Source: Proteiniclasticum ruminis DSM 24773
GTDB taxonomy: Bacteria; Bacillota; Clostridia; Clostridiales; Clostridiaceae
Direction: 5' to 3'
Length of the DNA stretch: 64,000 bases
Assembly (NCBI RefSeq): GCF_000701905.1
Contig: NZ_KL370832.1
Coordinates: 161,357 to 225,356, forward strand
The notes below the pieces were generated by a model. The model was not told where the DNA came from, did no database searches, and saw nothing but the letters and a program-made list of their open reading frames with translations. Below are positions 1 to 8,692 of the stretch, piece after piece (the stretch's first letter is position 1; every line of letters begins with the position of its first letter). The position numbers and the translations under genes are program-made.

Positions 1-2166
1 ACAGGCTTTAATAGCGAAGCAGTCGCGGAAAATCAGGAGATCACCGTAACCTACGAGGGCAAGACCGATACCTTCACTGTAAACATCATTCCAAAGGCAT
101 TGACAGAAATTAAGGTTCAATCACGTCCATCAGATACAGAGTATGTGGAAGGACAGGAGCTTAATGAGGAAGGTCTTACTGTGGTTGGTATTTACAACGA
201 TGATTCAGAAAGAATATTAGAAAAATCAGAGTATACCTTAGATGGGTACAACAAAAACACCATAGGAGAGCAGACCATCACAGTGAAGTCTTTAGAATTC
301 ACCACTACGTTTACTGTAACAGTGATCAAAAAAGCTGTAGCTGAAATTATCATAGAAAAACTGCCAGCTAAGCTGAGCTATATCGTTGGGCAGGTTCTTG
401 AGAGTGAAGGCATAGAAGTGAAGGCGCATTACAACGATGGAGAAGAGAAATTAATTCCTCAGGCGGACTTAGCTTTCAGCGGGTTCGACAGTGTCGCTCC
501 TGCTTCAAAACAATTGATTACAGTCTCTTATGAAGGGAAGACAAAGTCCTTTGAAATAGACATCATCCCAAGACGGATTATTGCACTGGAAGTAAAGACT
601 GAACCTGAAATGATGATTTATGTTGAAGGCCAAAAGCTGAACTTGCTGGGGCTTACACTCGAAGCCACTTATAATGATGGTAAAAAAGAAACCGTAAATC
701 ACACCAAGATTATTTCTGAAGGCTATGATGCAAGTAAAGTTGGAGAACAGAAAATCAATCTAAAAGCAGACGAAGCATTTGTGGAAATCACTGTTACGGT
801 GATTCCGAAAGTAGTTGAAAGCATCAGATTGATTTCACTGCCAACAAAGACAATTTATGTGGTAGGGCAGAAGCTAGACATTACAGGTATTAGTGTGGAA
901 GAGACTTATAACGATGGCGAAAAGAAGCTGGTGAAGATTACCATGGACCATATATCTGGCTTTGATAGCAGTAAAGCAGTGGAAGACAAGGTAATCACCA
1001 TCACCTACATGGAAAAAGCTATGACCTTTACTGTAGACATCATCGAAAAAGTATTGACCTCACTGATCATAACAAAAGAACCATCCAGAGTACTCTTCTA
1101 CGTAGGAGAGACACTGGATCTGACCGGAATTGAAGCGATGCTTCTGTATAATGATCTGGAAGAAAAGACGCTGGATGTTCTGGCATCAATGATTTCAGGT
1201 TTTGACAGCAGCAAGGCAGCACAAAAACAAGTCATCACCATCACCTATGAAGGTAAAACAGCCTCATTTACAGTAGATGTTCTAGATAAAAAGGGACTTG
1301 AAGAACAGATGGAAGACTTGGCAGGATCCCTCAGCAGTGAAAAAGCAAATGAGCTGAAGAATCTCATTGATGCTATGGAGGATACACCAGAAAACAAGAA
1401 GATCATTGAAGAGTTTACATCCATACTGCAGGAAGTAAGAAAAATTGAAAAAGTAGACTTAACAGCACCAGCACCTGAAGATAAACCTCAGCTGACACTT
1501 AGTGAGGAAACTCTGAAGAAACTGAATTTGCCTGAAGTACTTGAAGATGACGTAGTGGCGATGACTGTTAATCTACAGACGAAACAAATACCGGAAAATA
1601 TCATAAAAGATGTTCAGGATAAACTGGGCAAGAAAGAAAATGTGCTGCTTCTTTATGATATGAGCCTTGTGAAAACTGTTGAAAATGAAGATGGAAGCAT
1701 CTCTGAAAGTATCATTGAAAACAAGGACATTCGTGGAAAGCTTACCTTAAGAGTTCCAGTACCTGAGACAATGAAGAACAAGAAAAATCTTGAAATCATC
1801 TATGTTTCTGAGACTGGAAAGATTGAGAAGTTAAAGACAGAAGAACGCACTGAAGATGGTATCCGATATCTCTACTTTGAAACAAGTCATTTCTCACTGT
1901 ATGGCATCATTGCAGCAGCTGAAGAAATCATTGACGAGAATGAAGAGAAACCTGATACTGAGACAGAACAGCCTGTAGAAACACCAGAAGAAGAAAATAC
2001 AGATAAGGAAACAACTGAGAAACCAGAGGAGGATAAGGAGCCTGAAACGGAAACTGATTTACCAAAAACTGGAGAAACAGGAACTAGCACTTTCTTATTT
2101 GCTGGAATTCTGATGATGGCGGCAGGCGCCTTCTTCCTGAAGAAAAAAAACAGAAGAATTTCATAA
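1..2166 (+). CDS. LPXTG-anchored surface protein with bacterial Ig-like (Big_3-type) repeats, 5' end outside window
   Basis: The reading frame is open from base 1, so the start and any signal peptide lie upstream; 721 residues are visible. After the tail of one repeat come five repeats of about 79 residues. Each carries a Y-x-V/E-G-Q-x-L start, a YND motif near its middle and a G-[FY]-D/N segment before the last strands, the pattern of bacterial Ig-like Big_3 domains used as adhesin stalks. A helical stretch, a beta-rich region of about 150 residues and a Glu/Thr/Pro-rich wall-spanning linker follow. The C-terminus has LPKTG (near window residue 687), a hydrophobic segment and a KKKNRR tail, so sortase should anchor it to peptidoglycan. 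The ligand cannot be told. A strong terminator follows directly. Confidence 0.85.
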   Translation, partial: TGFNSEAVAENQEITVTYEGKTDTFTVNIIPKALTEIKVQSRPSDTEYVEGQELNEEGLTVVGIYNDDSERILEKSEYTLDGYNKNTIGEQTITVKSLEFTTTFTVTVIKKAVAEIIIEKLPAKLSYIVGQVLESEGIEVKAHYNDGEEKLIPQADLAFSGFDSVAPASKQLITVSYEGKTKSFEIDIIPRRIIALEVKTEPEMMIYVEGQKLNLLGLTLEATYNDGKKETVNHTKIISEGYDASKVGEQKINLKADEAFVEITVTVIPKVVESIRLISLPTKTIYVVGQKLDITGISVEETYNDGEKKLVKITMDHISGFDSSKAVEDKVITITYMEKAMTFTVDIIEKVLTSLIITKEPSRVLFYVGETLDLTGIEAMLLYNDLEEKTLDVLASMISGFDSSKAAQKQVITITYEGKTASFTVDVLDKKGLEEQMEDLAGSLSSEKANELKNLIDAMEDTPENKKIIEEFTSILQEVRKIEKVDLTAPAPEDKPQLTLSEETLKKLNLPEVLEDDVVAMTVNLQTKQIPENIIKDVQDKLGKKENVLLLYDMSLVKTVENEDGSISESIIENKDIRGKLTLRVPVPETMKNKKNLEIIYVSETGKIEKLKTEERTEDGIRYLYFETSHFSLYGIIAAAEEIIDENEEKPDTETEQPVETPEEENTDKETTEKPEEDKEPETETDLPKTGETGTSTFLFAGILMMAAGAFFLKKKNRRIS

Positions 2167-2173
2167 TGTGAAT

Positions 2174-2210
2174 GAAGAGCCACCGCAGAGCGGTGGCTTC
2201 TTCTATACTT
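2174..2210 (+). terminator. Rho-independent terminator after the Ig-repeat surface protein
   Basis: A perfect 9-bp stem, AGCCACCGC with GCGGTGGCT and a 3-base loop, is followed by a T-rich tail. It begins just after the stop codon at 2166 and separates the surface protein from the sugar cluster. Confidence 0.85.
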
Positions 2211-2343
2211 TATTAAAATATAGAAATTGGCTAAAAGAATATCATCAGATGGAGAAATACCTTATAATAAAGATACGTCAACATGGAACATGCTGTGCGG
2301 GATGAACCCTATGCATAGCTACAGAAGGGAGAGAATAGAAGGT

Positions 2344-3498
2344 ATGATGAAACTCGGCATCGCCGGTATAGGTGTCATTGGAGAGAGCTATCTGAAGCTA
2401 TTTTCAGAAGGCAGAATCAAAGAAGGAGAAGTGGTTGCAGTGGCCTCCAGAAATACTCAAAGGGTAGAAAAAATTCTGGAGAAGCTGAATCTTACGGAAG
2501 TGAAGGTGTATGGGTCCTTGAAGGAGATGCTGGAGAAAGAGACTTTGTCTGGCGTCATCATCACAACGCCGCACAAGCTCCATGTGCCCATGATGAAAGA
2601 GGCTCTACAGATGGGCGTCTCGGTGCTGACGGACAAACCCCTTTCCAGCACTCGAAAAGAAGCAGAAGAGATGGCAGTCTTTGCTAAAGACTATCCGGAC
2701 CTGGTGAAAGGGGTGCTCTTCAATAAAAGAGCGAATCCCATCCATAAAGAGATCAAAAAAATCGTGGACAGTGGGGAACTGGGTACCCTTCGACGAGCCC
2801 TCTATGAGGTGACGGATTACTACAGATCCCACAGATACTATGAGGAAAGCGGATGGAGAGGCACCTATGAAGAAGAGGGCGGAGGCGTTCTGATGAACCA
2901 GGCGGTCCATCAGATGGATCTTCTCACCTGGTTTACAGATCTTCCGAAAGAAATCATGGCGTTACTGAAAGAAGGAAACCATAGACCCATGACCACAGAG
3001 AACGATGCGTATCTTCATCTCTTCTATGAAGGCGGAGCTGTGGGGCACTTTATTACCTCCACCCATGAAAGCCCGGGAGTACACCGGCTGGAGCTTTCCT
3101 TTGACCAGGGGCAGATTCTCATGGAAAACGAAAGAACTCTTAAAATCACAAAGCTTCAGGAGCCAGAAGAGGACTTCTCAAAAAAGACAGAGACGCTTTT
3201 TGCCCATGTGCCTGGAACGTCCCTCGTGAAGGAATTTGAACCCCTGGAGGATAAAGAAGAGCATGTGAGAACCATTGAGAACTTCATCCAGGCCCTCCAG
3301 GGGAAGGAAGAGATCCAGTGCTCCCTGGAAGAAGCCTTAAAGAGCATCACCCTGGTGAATGCTGCATATTTCTCACATTTCACGGGAGAAAAGGTATCAA
3401 CGGATTTTTCATTGGAAGCATATGATAGAGAACTTGATAGAAAAATTCAGGAAGAAAGAGCAGTAACAGAACGAGTGCGGATGAAAGAAAAAAAATAA
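2344..3498 (+). CDS. Gfo/Idh/MocA family NAD(P)-dependent oxidoreductase
   Basis: The 384-residue protein begins with a Rossmann fold (KLGIAGIGVIGESY), carries the DKP version of the family's EKP motif near residue 100, and continues into the typical alpha/beta C-terminal domain. The family oxidises or reduces hydroxyls of sugars and cyclitols with NAD(P). I place the start at ATG 2344 (or 2347) because the fold starts there and purine-rich sequence precedes it. The frame can be extended to a TTG at 2227, but the extension has no family character. It leads a run of sugar genes, with the FAH-family gene 26 bp downstream, and is a close paralogue of the truncated gene at 4671-5504. The substrate is unknown; an amino-sugar or sugar acid is inferred from context. 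Confidence 0.8.
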   Translation: MMKLGIAGIGVIGESYLKLFSEGRIKEGEVVAVASRNTQRVEKILEKLNLTEVKVYGSLKEMLEKETLSGVIITTPHKLHVPMMKEALQMGVSVLTDKPLSSTRKEAEEMAVFAKDYPDLVKGVLFNKRANPIHKEIKKIVDSGELGTLRRALYEVTDYYRSHRYYEESGWRGTYEEEGGGVLMNQAVHQMDLLTWFTDLPKEIMALLKEGNHRPMTTENDAYLHLFYEGGAVGHFITSTHESPGVHRLELSFDQGQILMENERTLKITKLQEPEEDFSKKTETLFAHVPGTSLVKEFEPLEDKEEHVRTIENFIQALQGKEEIQCSLEEALKSITLVNAAYFSHFTGEKVSTDFSLEAYDRELDRKIQEERAVTERVRMKEKK

Positions 3499-3524
3499 GC
3501 AGAGTGAGTGAGAAGGAGTACAGC

Positions 3525-4415
3525 ATGAAATTTGTCTGGTATGAAAAAAACGGGATAAAACAATTAGGAGTACTTCAGAAAGAAGAGAGCCATATCCTGA
3601 GCCTTAAGGATCTTCTTCCAGAAAGAGGGTTTCTGGATCTGTTGGACTTCATCAAGCGGTATACACCAGAGGATATAGCGGTTATTAGAGGGGCCATGGA
3701 GAAAGAAAAGCCCCAGGGAACACCCCTGACAAAGGTGAGGGTTCTTTCTCCTATAGAGCGCCCCATACACGACATCATCTGTGTAGGCGTCAACTATGAA
3801 TCTCATTTGAAAGAAAGCACCCTAGGTCTGAAAGATCCGAAACTGGATGGACCGAAAGAGCCGGTGTATTTCTCCAAAAGGGCAGTGCGCATCCTGGGAA
3901 CAGAAGAGCCTATAGAAGGGTTTCTGTCTCTTGACGATGCCCTGGATTATGAAGTGGAACTGGCTGTACTCATGGGAAAGGAAGGGCGGGACATCCCAAA
4001 AGATAAGGTGAAAGACCACATCTTCGGCTATACAGTGTTCAACGACGTCTCCTCCAGAACCCTTCAGAAAAGCCATATCCAGTGGTATAAAGGAAAGAGT
4101 CTGGATACCCACAGCATTCTTGGACCCTATGTCCTTTTTGCAGAAGATGCAGCTTATCCACCAGACTTCACCGTGGAAACCCAGGTCAATGGAGAGCTTC
4201 GCCAGAAAAGCAGCACCCGGTTATTTATACATGATGTGGATAAACTGATCTCTGATTTTTCCAGAGGGATCACGCTGGAAGCAGGGGACATCATAGCCAC
4301 TGGCACTCCCAGCGGCGTGGGCATGGGCTTTGACCCACCGAAGTTTCTAAAGAGCGGAGACCTGATGGAGTGCAGTATTTCAGGCATCGGAACCTTAAGA
4401 AATAAAGTAAGATAA
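3525..4415 (+). CDS. Fumarylacetoacetate hydrolase (FAH) family protein
   Basis: The 296-residue protein has the FAH fold signatures: VGVNYESHL near residue 88, a DYEVELAV stretch carrying metal-binding acids, DVSSRTLQ, and a C-terminal IATGTPSGVG followed by LKSGD. Family members hydrolyse, hydrate or decarboxylate 2-keto acids at a divalent metal; several act on 2-keto-3-deoxy sugar acids. The start at ATG 3525 is chosen for the GAAGGAG site at 3512-3518; a GTG at 3504 is in frame but lacks a site. Lying between two oxidoreductase copies and followed by a terminator-like hairpin, it probably shares a pathway with the upstream dehydrogenase. The exact reaction cannot be read from sequence. 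Confidence 0.8.
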   Translation: MKFVWYEKNGIKQLGVLQKEESHILSLKDLLPERGFLDLLDFIKRYTPEDIAVIRGAMEKEKPQGTPLTKVRVLSPIERPIHDIICVGVNYESHLKESTLGLKDPKLDGPKEPVYFSKRAVRILGTEEPIEGFLSLDDALDYEVELAVLMGKEGRDIPKDKVKDHIFGYTVFNDVSSRTLQKSHIQWYKGKSLDTHSILGPYVLFAEDAAYPPDFTVETQVNGELRQKSSTRLFIHDVDKLISDFSRGITLEAGDIIATGTPSGVGMGFDPPKFLKSGDLMECSISGIGTLRNKVR

Positions 4416-4437
4416 CACTTAAAAAGAAAAAATGGTT

Positions 4438-4482
4438 CCAGTGGAAGTGAGAAGAAGTGCTTTTCACTTCCACTGTTTTGTA
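4438..4482 (+). terminator. Hairpin terminator after the FAH-family gene
   Basis: CAGTGGAAGTGAGAA pairs with TTTTCACTTCCACTG across a short loop, preceded by an A-rich run and followed by TTTTG. It lies 23 bp after the FAH stop codon. Confidence 0.7.
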
Positions 4483-4590
4483 CATATGAAGTTGTTGACA
4501 TTTTCTGACCACTGAGAAAGTGTGAGCAAACAGTGAATAAATTGCAAAATAAGCACGTTTATAGAAATAATTTTCATAAATAAAGTTATT

Positions 4591-4606
4591 ATGGAAAATT
4601 TTTCAT
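4591..4606 (+). promoter_or_regulatory. Possible RpiR-type operator (imperfect palindrome)
   Basis: ATGGAAAATTTTTCAT is a nearly perfect palindrome with the GAAA...TTTC character seen for MurR/RpiR regulators. It sits just upstream of the candidate promoter at 4615, so the RpiR protein encoded at 7251 is the obvious candidate to bind it. This assignment is an inference. Confidence 0.3.
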
Positions 4607-4614
4607 TTCTTCTA

Positions 4615-4643
4615 TTGAAACCGTAAAACTCATGTGTTAATGT
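4615..4643 (+). promoter_or_regulatory. Candidate sigma-A promoter for the nanE-side operon
   Basis: TTGAAA at 4615-4620 is separated by 17 bases from TAATGT at 4638-4643, which is preceded by TGT as an extended -10. The surrounding 250 bases are AT-rich and non-coding. It points into the truncated oxidoreductase and the nanE, kinase and regulator genes behind it. Confidence 0.45.
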
Positions 4644-4670
4644 GTGAGTGTAATAGTTTACAGATTATAA

Positions 4671-5504
4671 ATCTCCACAGAAAAAATTGAAGGGGAAGAA
4701 AAGAAGCATCCTAAGCTGGTTACCGGTGTGCTGTTTAACCGCAGAAGCTCGGACCTTTATCAGAAGGTGAAATCCCTTGTGGAAAGCGGTGAGATGGGAG
4801 AGCTAAGGCGGGCCATTTATGAGATCACCAATCTTTACAGGAGCTACCGCTACTATGAAGACAGCAGCTGGAGAGGCACCTATGAGGAGGAGGGCGGCGG
4901 CGTCCTGATGAACCAGGCCATCCATCAGCTGGACCTTCTTCTGTATCTTACAGGTCTGCCAGCATCCGTCAGGGCCTTCATGAAAGAGGGATTCCATAGA
5001 CCCATGACCACGGAGAACGATGCGGCTCTGCATCTTTTTTATGAGAATGGCGCGTCAGGTCATTTTTTGGCCAGCACCCATGAAAGTCCGGGCCTCAACC
5101 GCCTGACCCTGTCCTTCAGTAAAGGGCAGATTGAAGTGGAGGACGACGCAAAGCTGAAAATCACCAGGCTTTCAGAAGAAGAGGAAGACTTTGCAAGAAA
5201 AACAGACCAGCATTTTCTTCATGTGGCAAAGACCGTGGAGGAGTACTCCTTCAGCATCCTTGGCAACAGTGAGGAGCACAGAAGAACCATTGGAAATTTC
5301 ATCAAGGCCATCCAAGGAAAAGAGAAGATTCTCTGCTCCTTTGAAGATGGACTGAAAAGCATCACCCTCGTCAACGCTGCCCATCTGTCCTTCTGGTCCG
5401 GGGAAGAAGTGCCCATGACTTTCAGTGAGGTGGAGTATCTGCTTCATTTCAAAGGTAAAGTCGAGGAAGAGAAGAGGGTTCGGTCATTACAGAAGAAGCG
5501 TTGA
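4671..5504 (+). pseudogene. 5'-truncated Gfo/Idh/MocA oxidoreductase (paralogue of the gene at 2344)
   Basis: The frame opens after a stop at 4668 and matches the upstream oxidoreductase from its residue ~120 to the end; for example WRGTYEEEGGGVLMNQA is shared almost identically. The NAD-binding Rossmann domain, about 120 residues, is missing. Upstream sequence in all frames looks like AT-rich promoter DNA rather than coding sequence. The first usable start in frame is GTG 4728, which has no ribosome-binding site and would give a 258-residue fragment without a cofactor site. The simplest reading is a deletion that joined the old promoter to the middle of the gene. The catalytic half is intact and not frameshifted, so the loss may be recent, or the fragment may retain some role. 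Confidence 0.75.
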
Positions 5505-5606
5505 GAAAAAACAGACTGTGAACGTCGGGGGAGTAAGGTTTACAGTATTTTGAGAGAGGAGGCGGCGGAAACTTCAGATGAATAAGTCATCCGCCGGTAC
5601 TATAGA

Positions 5607-6296
5607 ATGAGAGATAAAAATGAAATCATGAATGCCATAAGAGGGGGGCTCATCGTCTCCTGTCAGGCACTGCCTGAAGAGCCGCTGCACAGCTCCTTTA
5701 TCATGGGCAGAATGGCCTATGCCGCATATCTTGGTGGTGCCATCGGCATCCGTGCCAATACTGTGGAAGACATCAAGGAAATCAAAAAGACCGTAGATCT
5801 GCCCATCATCGGCATCATCAAGAAGGTGTATGGAGACAATCCGGTGTTCATCACCCCAACCTTCACCGAGGTGAAAGCCCTGGCGGAAGAAGGGGTGGAT
5901 ATCATTGCTCTGGATGCCACCCATCGGGAAAGACCAGATGGAAAGAGCCTGAAAGAACTGATGACGGAAGTGAAAACACATTTTCCACAGCAGCTTTTCA
6001 TGGCAGACTGCGCCACCTATGAGGATGCAGTCACTGCCAAGAAGCTCGGTTTTGACTTCATCGGCAGCACGTTAGCCGGATACACCGAAGAAACCAAGGG
6101 AACAGATCTTCCAGATCTTCCCCTCATAGAAAAAATGGTGGCCTTGGACGTGCCAGTCATTGCGGAAGGCGGCATCTCCACCCCAGAAGAGCTGAAAAGT
6201 GTTCTGGATCTTCATGTACACTGCGCTGTGGTGGGTTCTGCCATCACAAGACCCATGGAAATCACAAAAAGATTTGCAGAAGTAGTGAACTCCTAG
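5607..6296 (+). CDS. nanE: N-acetylmannosamine-6-phosphate 2-epimerase
   Basis: NanE converts ManNAc-6-phosphate to GlcNAc-6-phosphate, the third step of sialic acid breakdown, in the cytoplasm. The 229-residue TIM barrel opens with [17 protein letters not shown], which is diagnostic, and has [16 protein letters not shown] with the catalytic lysine near residue 72, [11 protein letters not shown], and VIAEGGIS with the catalytic glutamate near residue 187. ATG 5607 gives a short N-terminal extension; ATG 5628 would fit the family start equally well and neither has a strong Shine-Dalgarno site. It is followed by a ROK kinase, an RpiR regulator and a YhcH/NanQ gene, the usual company. No nanA aldolase is in the window. 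Confidence 0.93.
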   Translation: MRDKNEIMNAIRGGLIVSCQALPEEPLHSSFIMGRMAYAAYLGGAIGIRANTVEDIKEIKKTVDLPIIGIIKKVYGDNPVFITPTFTEVKALAEEGVDIIALDATHRERPDGKSLKELMTEVKTHFPQQLFMADCATYEDAVTAKKLGFDFIGSTLAGYTEETKGTDLPDLPLIEKMVALDVPVIAEGGISTPEELKSVLDLHVHCAVVGSAITRPMEITKRFAEVVNS

Positions 6297-6336
6297 GAAA
6301 GTTTCTTTATGATAGAAGATGAAAGCAGGTGGAATC

Positions 6337-7227
6337 ATGAATGAGAACAGAAAAATACTCTGCGCGGATGTGGGCGGCACAAAGATCAAAGCGGCCCTGG
6401 TAAATGAGAAGGGTCAAGTGGAAGGTTTCATGGAAATGCCCACAGAAGCCCATCTTGGGGGGCCTCACGTCATGTCGAACCTCAAAAAGATGTTAAGCAC
6501 CTATACAGGATATGAAGCCATCGGCATCAGCACTGCAGGACAGGTGGACAGCGAAAAAGGAGAGATCCTCTACGCCAATGAGAATATTCCCCGCTATACG
6601 GGAACCAAGGTGAAAGAAGTACTGGAAGAGGCGTTTCAGGTGCCGGTGAAAGTGGAGAATGATGTCAATGCGGCGGCTCTAGGAGAAGCCTTCTTTGGCG
6701 CTGGAAGAGAAGAGAAGGATCTTCTGATGCTCACCTATGGCACAGGGGTGGGAGGCGCTCTTCTATTCGGAAAAGAGATTTATAAAGGAAGAGAGGGCAT
6801 TGCTGGAGAGTTTGGTCATATGATCACCCACCCAGAAGGCACCCTCTGCAACTGCGGACAGAAAGGCTGTTATGAAGTCTATGCTTCCACCACGGCTCTC
6901 GTCCGAAAAGTCATGGAGCTGGATGATCATCTCACCAACGGCAAAGAGATATTCAGCGCCATTTTTGAGGGAAGAGAAGAGGTGCGAGATCTATTGGAAA
7001 AGTGGGCCCAAGAAGTGTCCTATGGACTGGTGAATCTCATCCATATTTTCAATCCATCTCTCATTTTATTGGGTGGTGGACTTTTGGAACAGCCACTAGC
7101 CTTTGAGCTCATCGAGCGTGAAACAAAAAAAAGGACCATGGAGAGTTTTAGAAAAGTGGTTCTTAAAAATGCCAGCCTAGGCAATCAGGCAGGTTTATTG
7201 GGGGCAGCGTCCCTTCATTTGAAATAA
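6337..7227 (+). CDS. ROK family sugar kinase, probably N-acetylmannosamine kinase
   Basis: The 296-residue protein has the ROK ATP-binding motif DVGGTKIKAAL at residues ~12-22, a second phosphate loop (LTYGTGVGGAL) and the ROK zinc site CNCGQKGC near residue 171 preceded by GEFGHM. Such kinases phosphorylate glucose, ManNAc or related sugars. Because nanE lies directly upstream, ManNAc is the likely substrate, which would supply ManNAc-6-phosphate to NanE. The start at ATG 6337 is preferred over ATG 6319 because AGGTGG lies just before it. Glucokinase activity cannot be excluded from sequence alone. Confidence 0.85.
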   Translation: MNENRKILCADVGGTKIKAALVNEKGQVEGFMEMPTEAHLGGPHVMSNLKKMLSTYTGYEAIGISTAGQVDSEKGEILYANENIPRYTGTKVKEVLEEAFQVPVKVENDVNAAALGEAFFGAGREEKDLLMLTYGTGVGGALLFGKEIYKGREGIAGEFGHMITHPEGTLCNCGQKGCYEVYASTTALVRKVMELDDHLTNGKEIFSAIFEGREEVRDLLEKWAQEVSYGLVNLIHIFNPSLILLGGGLLEQPLAFELIERETKKRTMESFRKVVLKNASLGNQAGLLGAASLHLK

Positions 7228-7250
7228 GTAGAAGTTTGGGGGAACCTTTT

Positions 7251-8111
7251 GTGAGCAGTATGGATGTATTTTCAAATATCAGCACCTTATTCAATTCATT
7301 CACCAAGTCTGAAAAGCGGGTGGCAGAATATATTCTTCAGAACCGAAGCCAGATCATGTATATGTCCATCACGGAGCTTTCAGAGAAATCCTCCGTAGGT
7401 GAATCCAGTATCTTCCGGTTCTGCAAAGGACTAGGCTATACAGGCTATCAGGAGTTCAAAATAGCTGTGGCTCAGAGTCTATCCGGAGAAAACAGTGACG
7501 CCACCTACACCATTGGCACGGAAATTCTTCTCAATGACTCTTTGGAAGAGATGGCCAGCAAGGTGAAGATGACCAACATCAGTGCCCTGGATGAAACAGA
7601 AAATCTTCTGGACTATGGCGTGCTTCGTGAAGCGGTGGAAAAGATGGTGGAGGCGGATAAGATCCGTTTCTTTGGCATCGGATCGTCCCTCATCACGGCC
7701 ATGGAAGGGCACAACAAGTTTTTAAGAATCACGAATAAGGCGGAGCTCACCGTGGACAGCCATCTTCAGGCCATGTCCGCAGCGCTTATGACGGATAAAG
7801 AAGTGGCCATTGTCATTTCTTACTCCGGACAAACGAAAGACTCCATCGAGGTGGCAAAGATGGCAAAGGCCAGCGGGGCTTATGTCATTGCCATCACCAG
7901 GTTCCACAAAAGTCCCATGACGGCCTTTGCCGACGCGACCCTTCTTTGCGGAGCCAATGAAGGACCTCTGCAGGGAGGTTCCCTCTCGGCTAAAATCGCT
8001 CAGCTGTATCTTCTCGATGTGCTGTATTTTGAGTACTTCAAGAAAACCTATGAAGTGTCTAAAGTAAATAAGGAAAGAACCGCCAAGGCTGTGGCAGACA
8101 AGCTACTATAA
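7251..8111 (+). CDS. MurR/RpiR family transcriptional regulator
   Basis: The 286-residue protein has an N-terminal HTH_6 domain (residues 1-77, with SVGESSIFRFCKGLGYTGY as the recognition region) and a C-terminal SIS domain (about 120-255) that binds a phosphosugar. GTG 7251 is taken as the start because GGGGGAA lies 7 bases upstream; ATG 7260 and TTG 7236 are alternatives. It is transcribed with nanE and the ROK kinase, so a phosphorylated amino sugar such as ManNAc-6-P or GlcNAc-6-P is the likely effector. It is a paralogue of the MurR-like protein encoded at 33722. Confidence 0.88.
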   Translation: MSSMDVFSNISTLFNSFTKSEKRVAEYILQNRSQIMYMSITELSEKSSVGESSIFRFCKGLGYTGYQEFKIAVAQSLSGENSDATYTIGTEILLNDSLEEMASKVKMTNISALDETENLLDYGVLREAVEKMVEADKIRFFGIGSSLITAMEGHNKFLRITNKAELTVDSHLQAMSAALMTDKEVAIVISYSGQTKDSIEVAKMAKASGAYVIAITRFHKSPMTAFADATLLCGANEGPLQGGSLSAKIAQLYLLDVLYFEYFKKTYEVSKVNKERTAKAVADKLL

Positions 8112-8153
8112 CTATAGAAAACCTAGACTGTATAAAGTAAGATTTTGTGTATC

Positions 8154-8167
8154 CGCCCAGAAGGGCG
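8154..8167 (+). promoter_or_regulatory. Small hairpin just upstream of the nanQ ribosome-binding site
   Basis: CGCCC-AGAA-GGGCG forms a 5-bp GC-rich stem with a tetraloop. It ends a base or two before AAGGAG at 8169-8174. It could modulate translation of the next gene or stabilise the 5' end of a processed transcript. Confidence 0.3.
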
Positions 8168-8184
8168 TAAGGAGTTGTAAAAGT

Positions 8185-8646
8185 ATGATCATGGATCATC
8201 TGTCCAGAATATCCAGTTACTGTTTTGAAAATGAAAATATGAGAATCGCCCAGGAGTTTCTCATGAAGCATGACTACAGAACCCTTCCCAAAGAAAAAAT
8301 GGAGATCAAGGGAGACGAGGTGTTCCTTGTGTACCATGATATTACGCAGAGTCCTCTGGAGGAGGCCTTTTATGAAGCCCACAGAGACTATGCAGACATT
8401 CATTTTACCCTGGAAGGTATGAACTTCATCCGGTCCACCCTCATTGACAATATCCACATCACCAAGGCGTATGTGGAAGAAGGGGACTATCTCCTGGGAT
8501 CCTATGAAGGAGATAGCTACACCGACAGCTATATGGGACCTGGATATTTTGCCATCTATATGCCAGAAGATGCGCATCTCACCAACGCGCACCCAATAGA
8601 GCGTGCCAATGTGAAGAAATATGTGATCAAAGTGAAAGTCCGATAA
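8185..8646 (+). CDS. YhcH/YjgK/YiaL (DUF386) family protein, NanQ-like
   Basis: The 153-residue protein belongs to the cupin-like YhcH/NanQ family, whose E. coli nan-operon member acts on sialic acid anomers. Family features seen are KGDEVFLVYHDITQ, YEAHRDYADIHFTLEG with the metal-binding His/Asp/His pattern, and PGYFAIYMPEDAHLTN near the C-terminus, which contributes a further metal-ligand histidine. AAGGAG precedes the ATG with about 10 bases spacing. It is the last gene of the amino-sugar cluster and is followed by a terminator. Relatives also occur in other sugar-acid operons, so the exact substrate is uncertain. Confidence 0.85.
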   Translation: MIMDHLSRISSYCFENENMRIAQEFLMKHDYRTLPKEKMEIKGDEVFLVYHDITQSPLEEAFYEAHRDYADIHFTLEGMNFIRSTLIDNIHITKAYVEEGDYLLGSYEGDSYTDSYMGPGYFAIYMPEDAHLTNAHPIERANVKKYVIKVKVR

Positions 8647-8654
8647 GAAAGAGA

Positions 8655-8692
8655 GGAGCAGCGGAGCTGAAAAGCGTACCGCTGTTTTTTAG
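8655..8692 (+). terminator. Terminator closing the amino-sugar cluster
   Basis: CAGCGG at 8659-8664 pairs with CCGCTG at 8679-8684 and is followed directly by six T residues. It lies just after the NanQ-like stop codon. Confidence 0.65.

Noticed and set aside
2227-2343. N-terminal extension of the first oxidoreductase to TTG 2227
   Set aside because: The added 39 residues precede the Rossmann fold, have no family similarity and the TTG lacks a ribosome-binding site.
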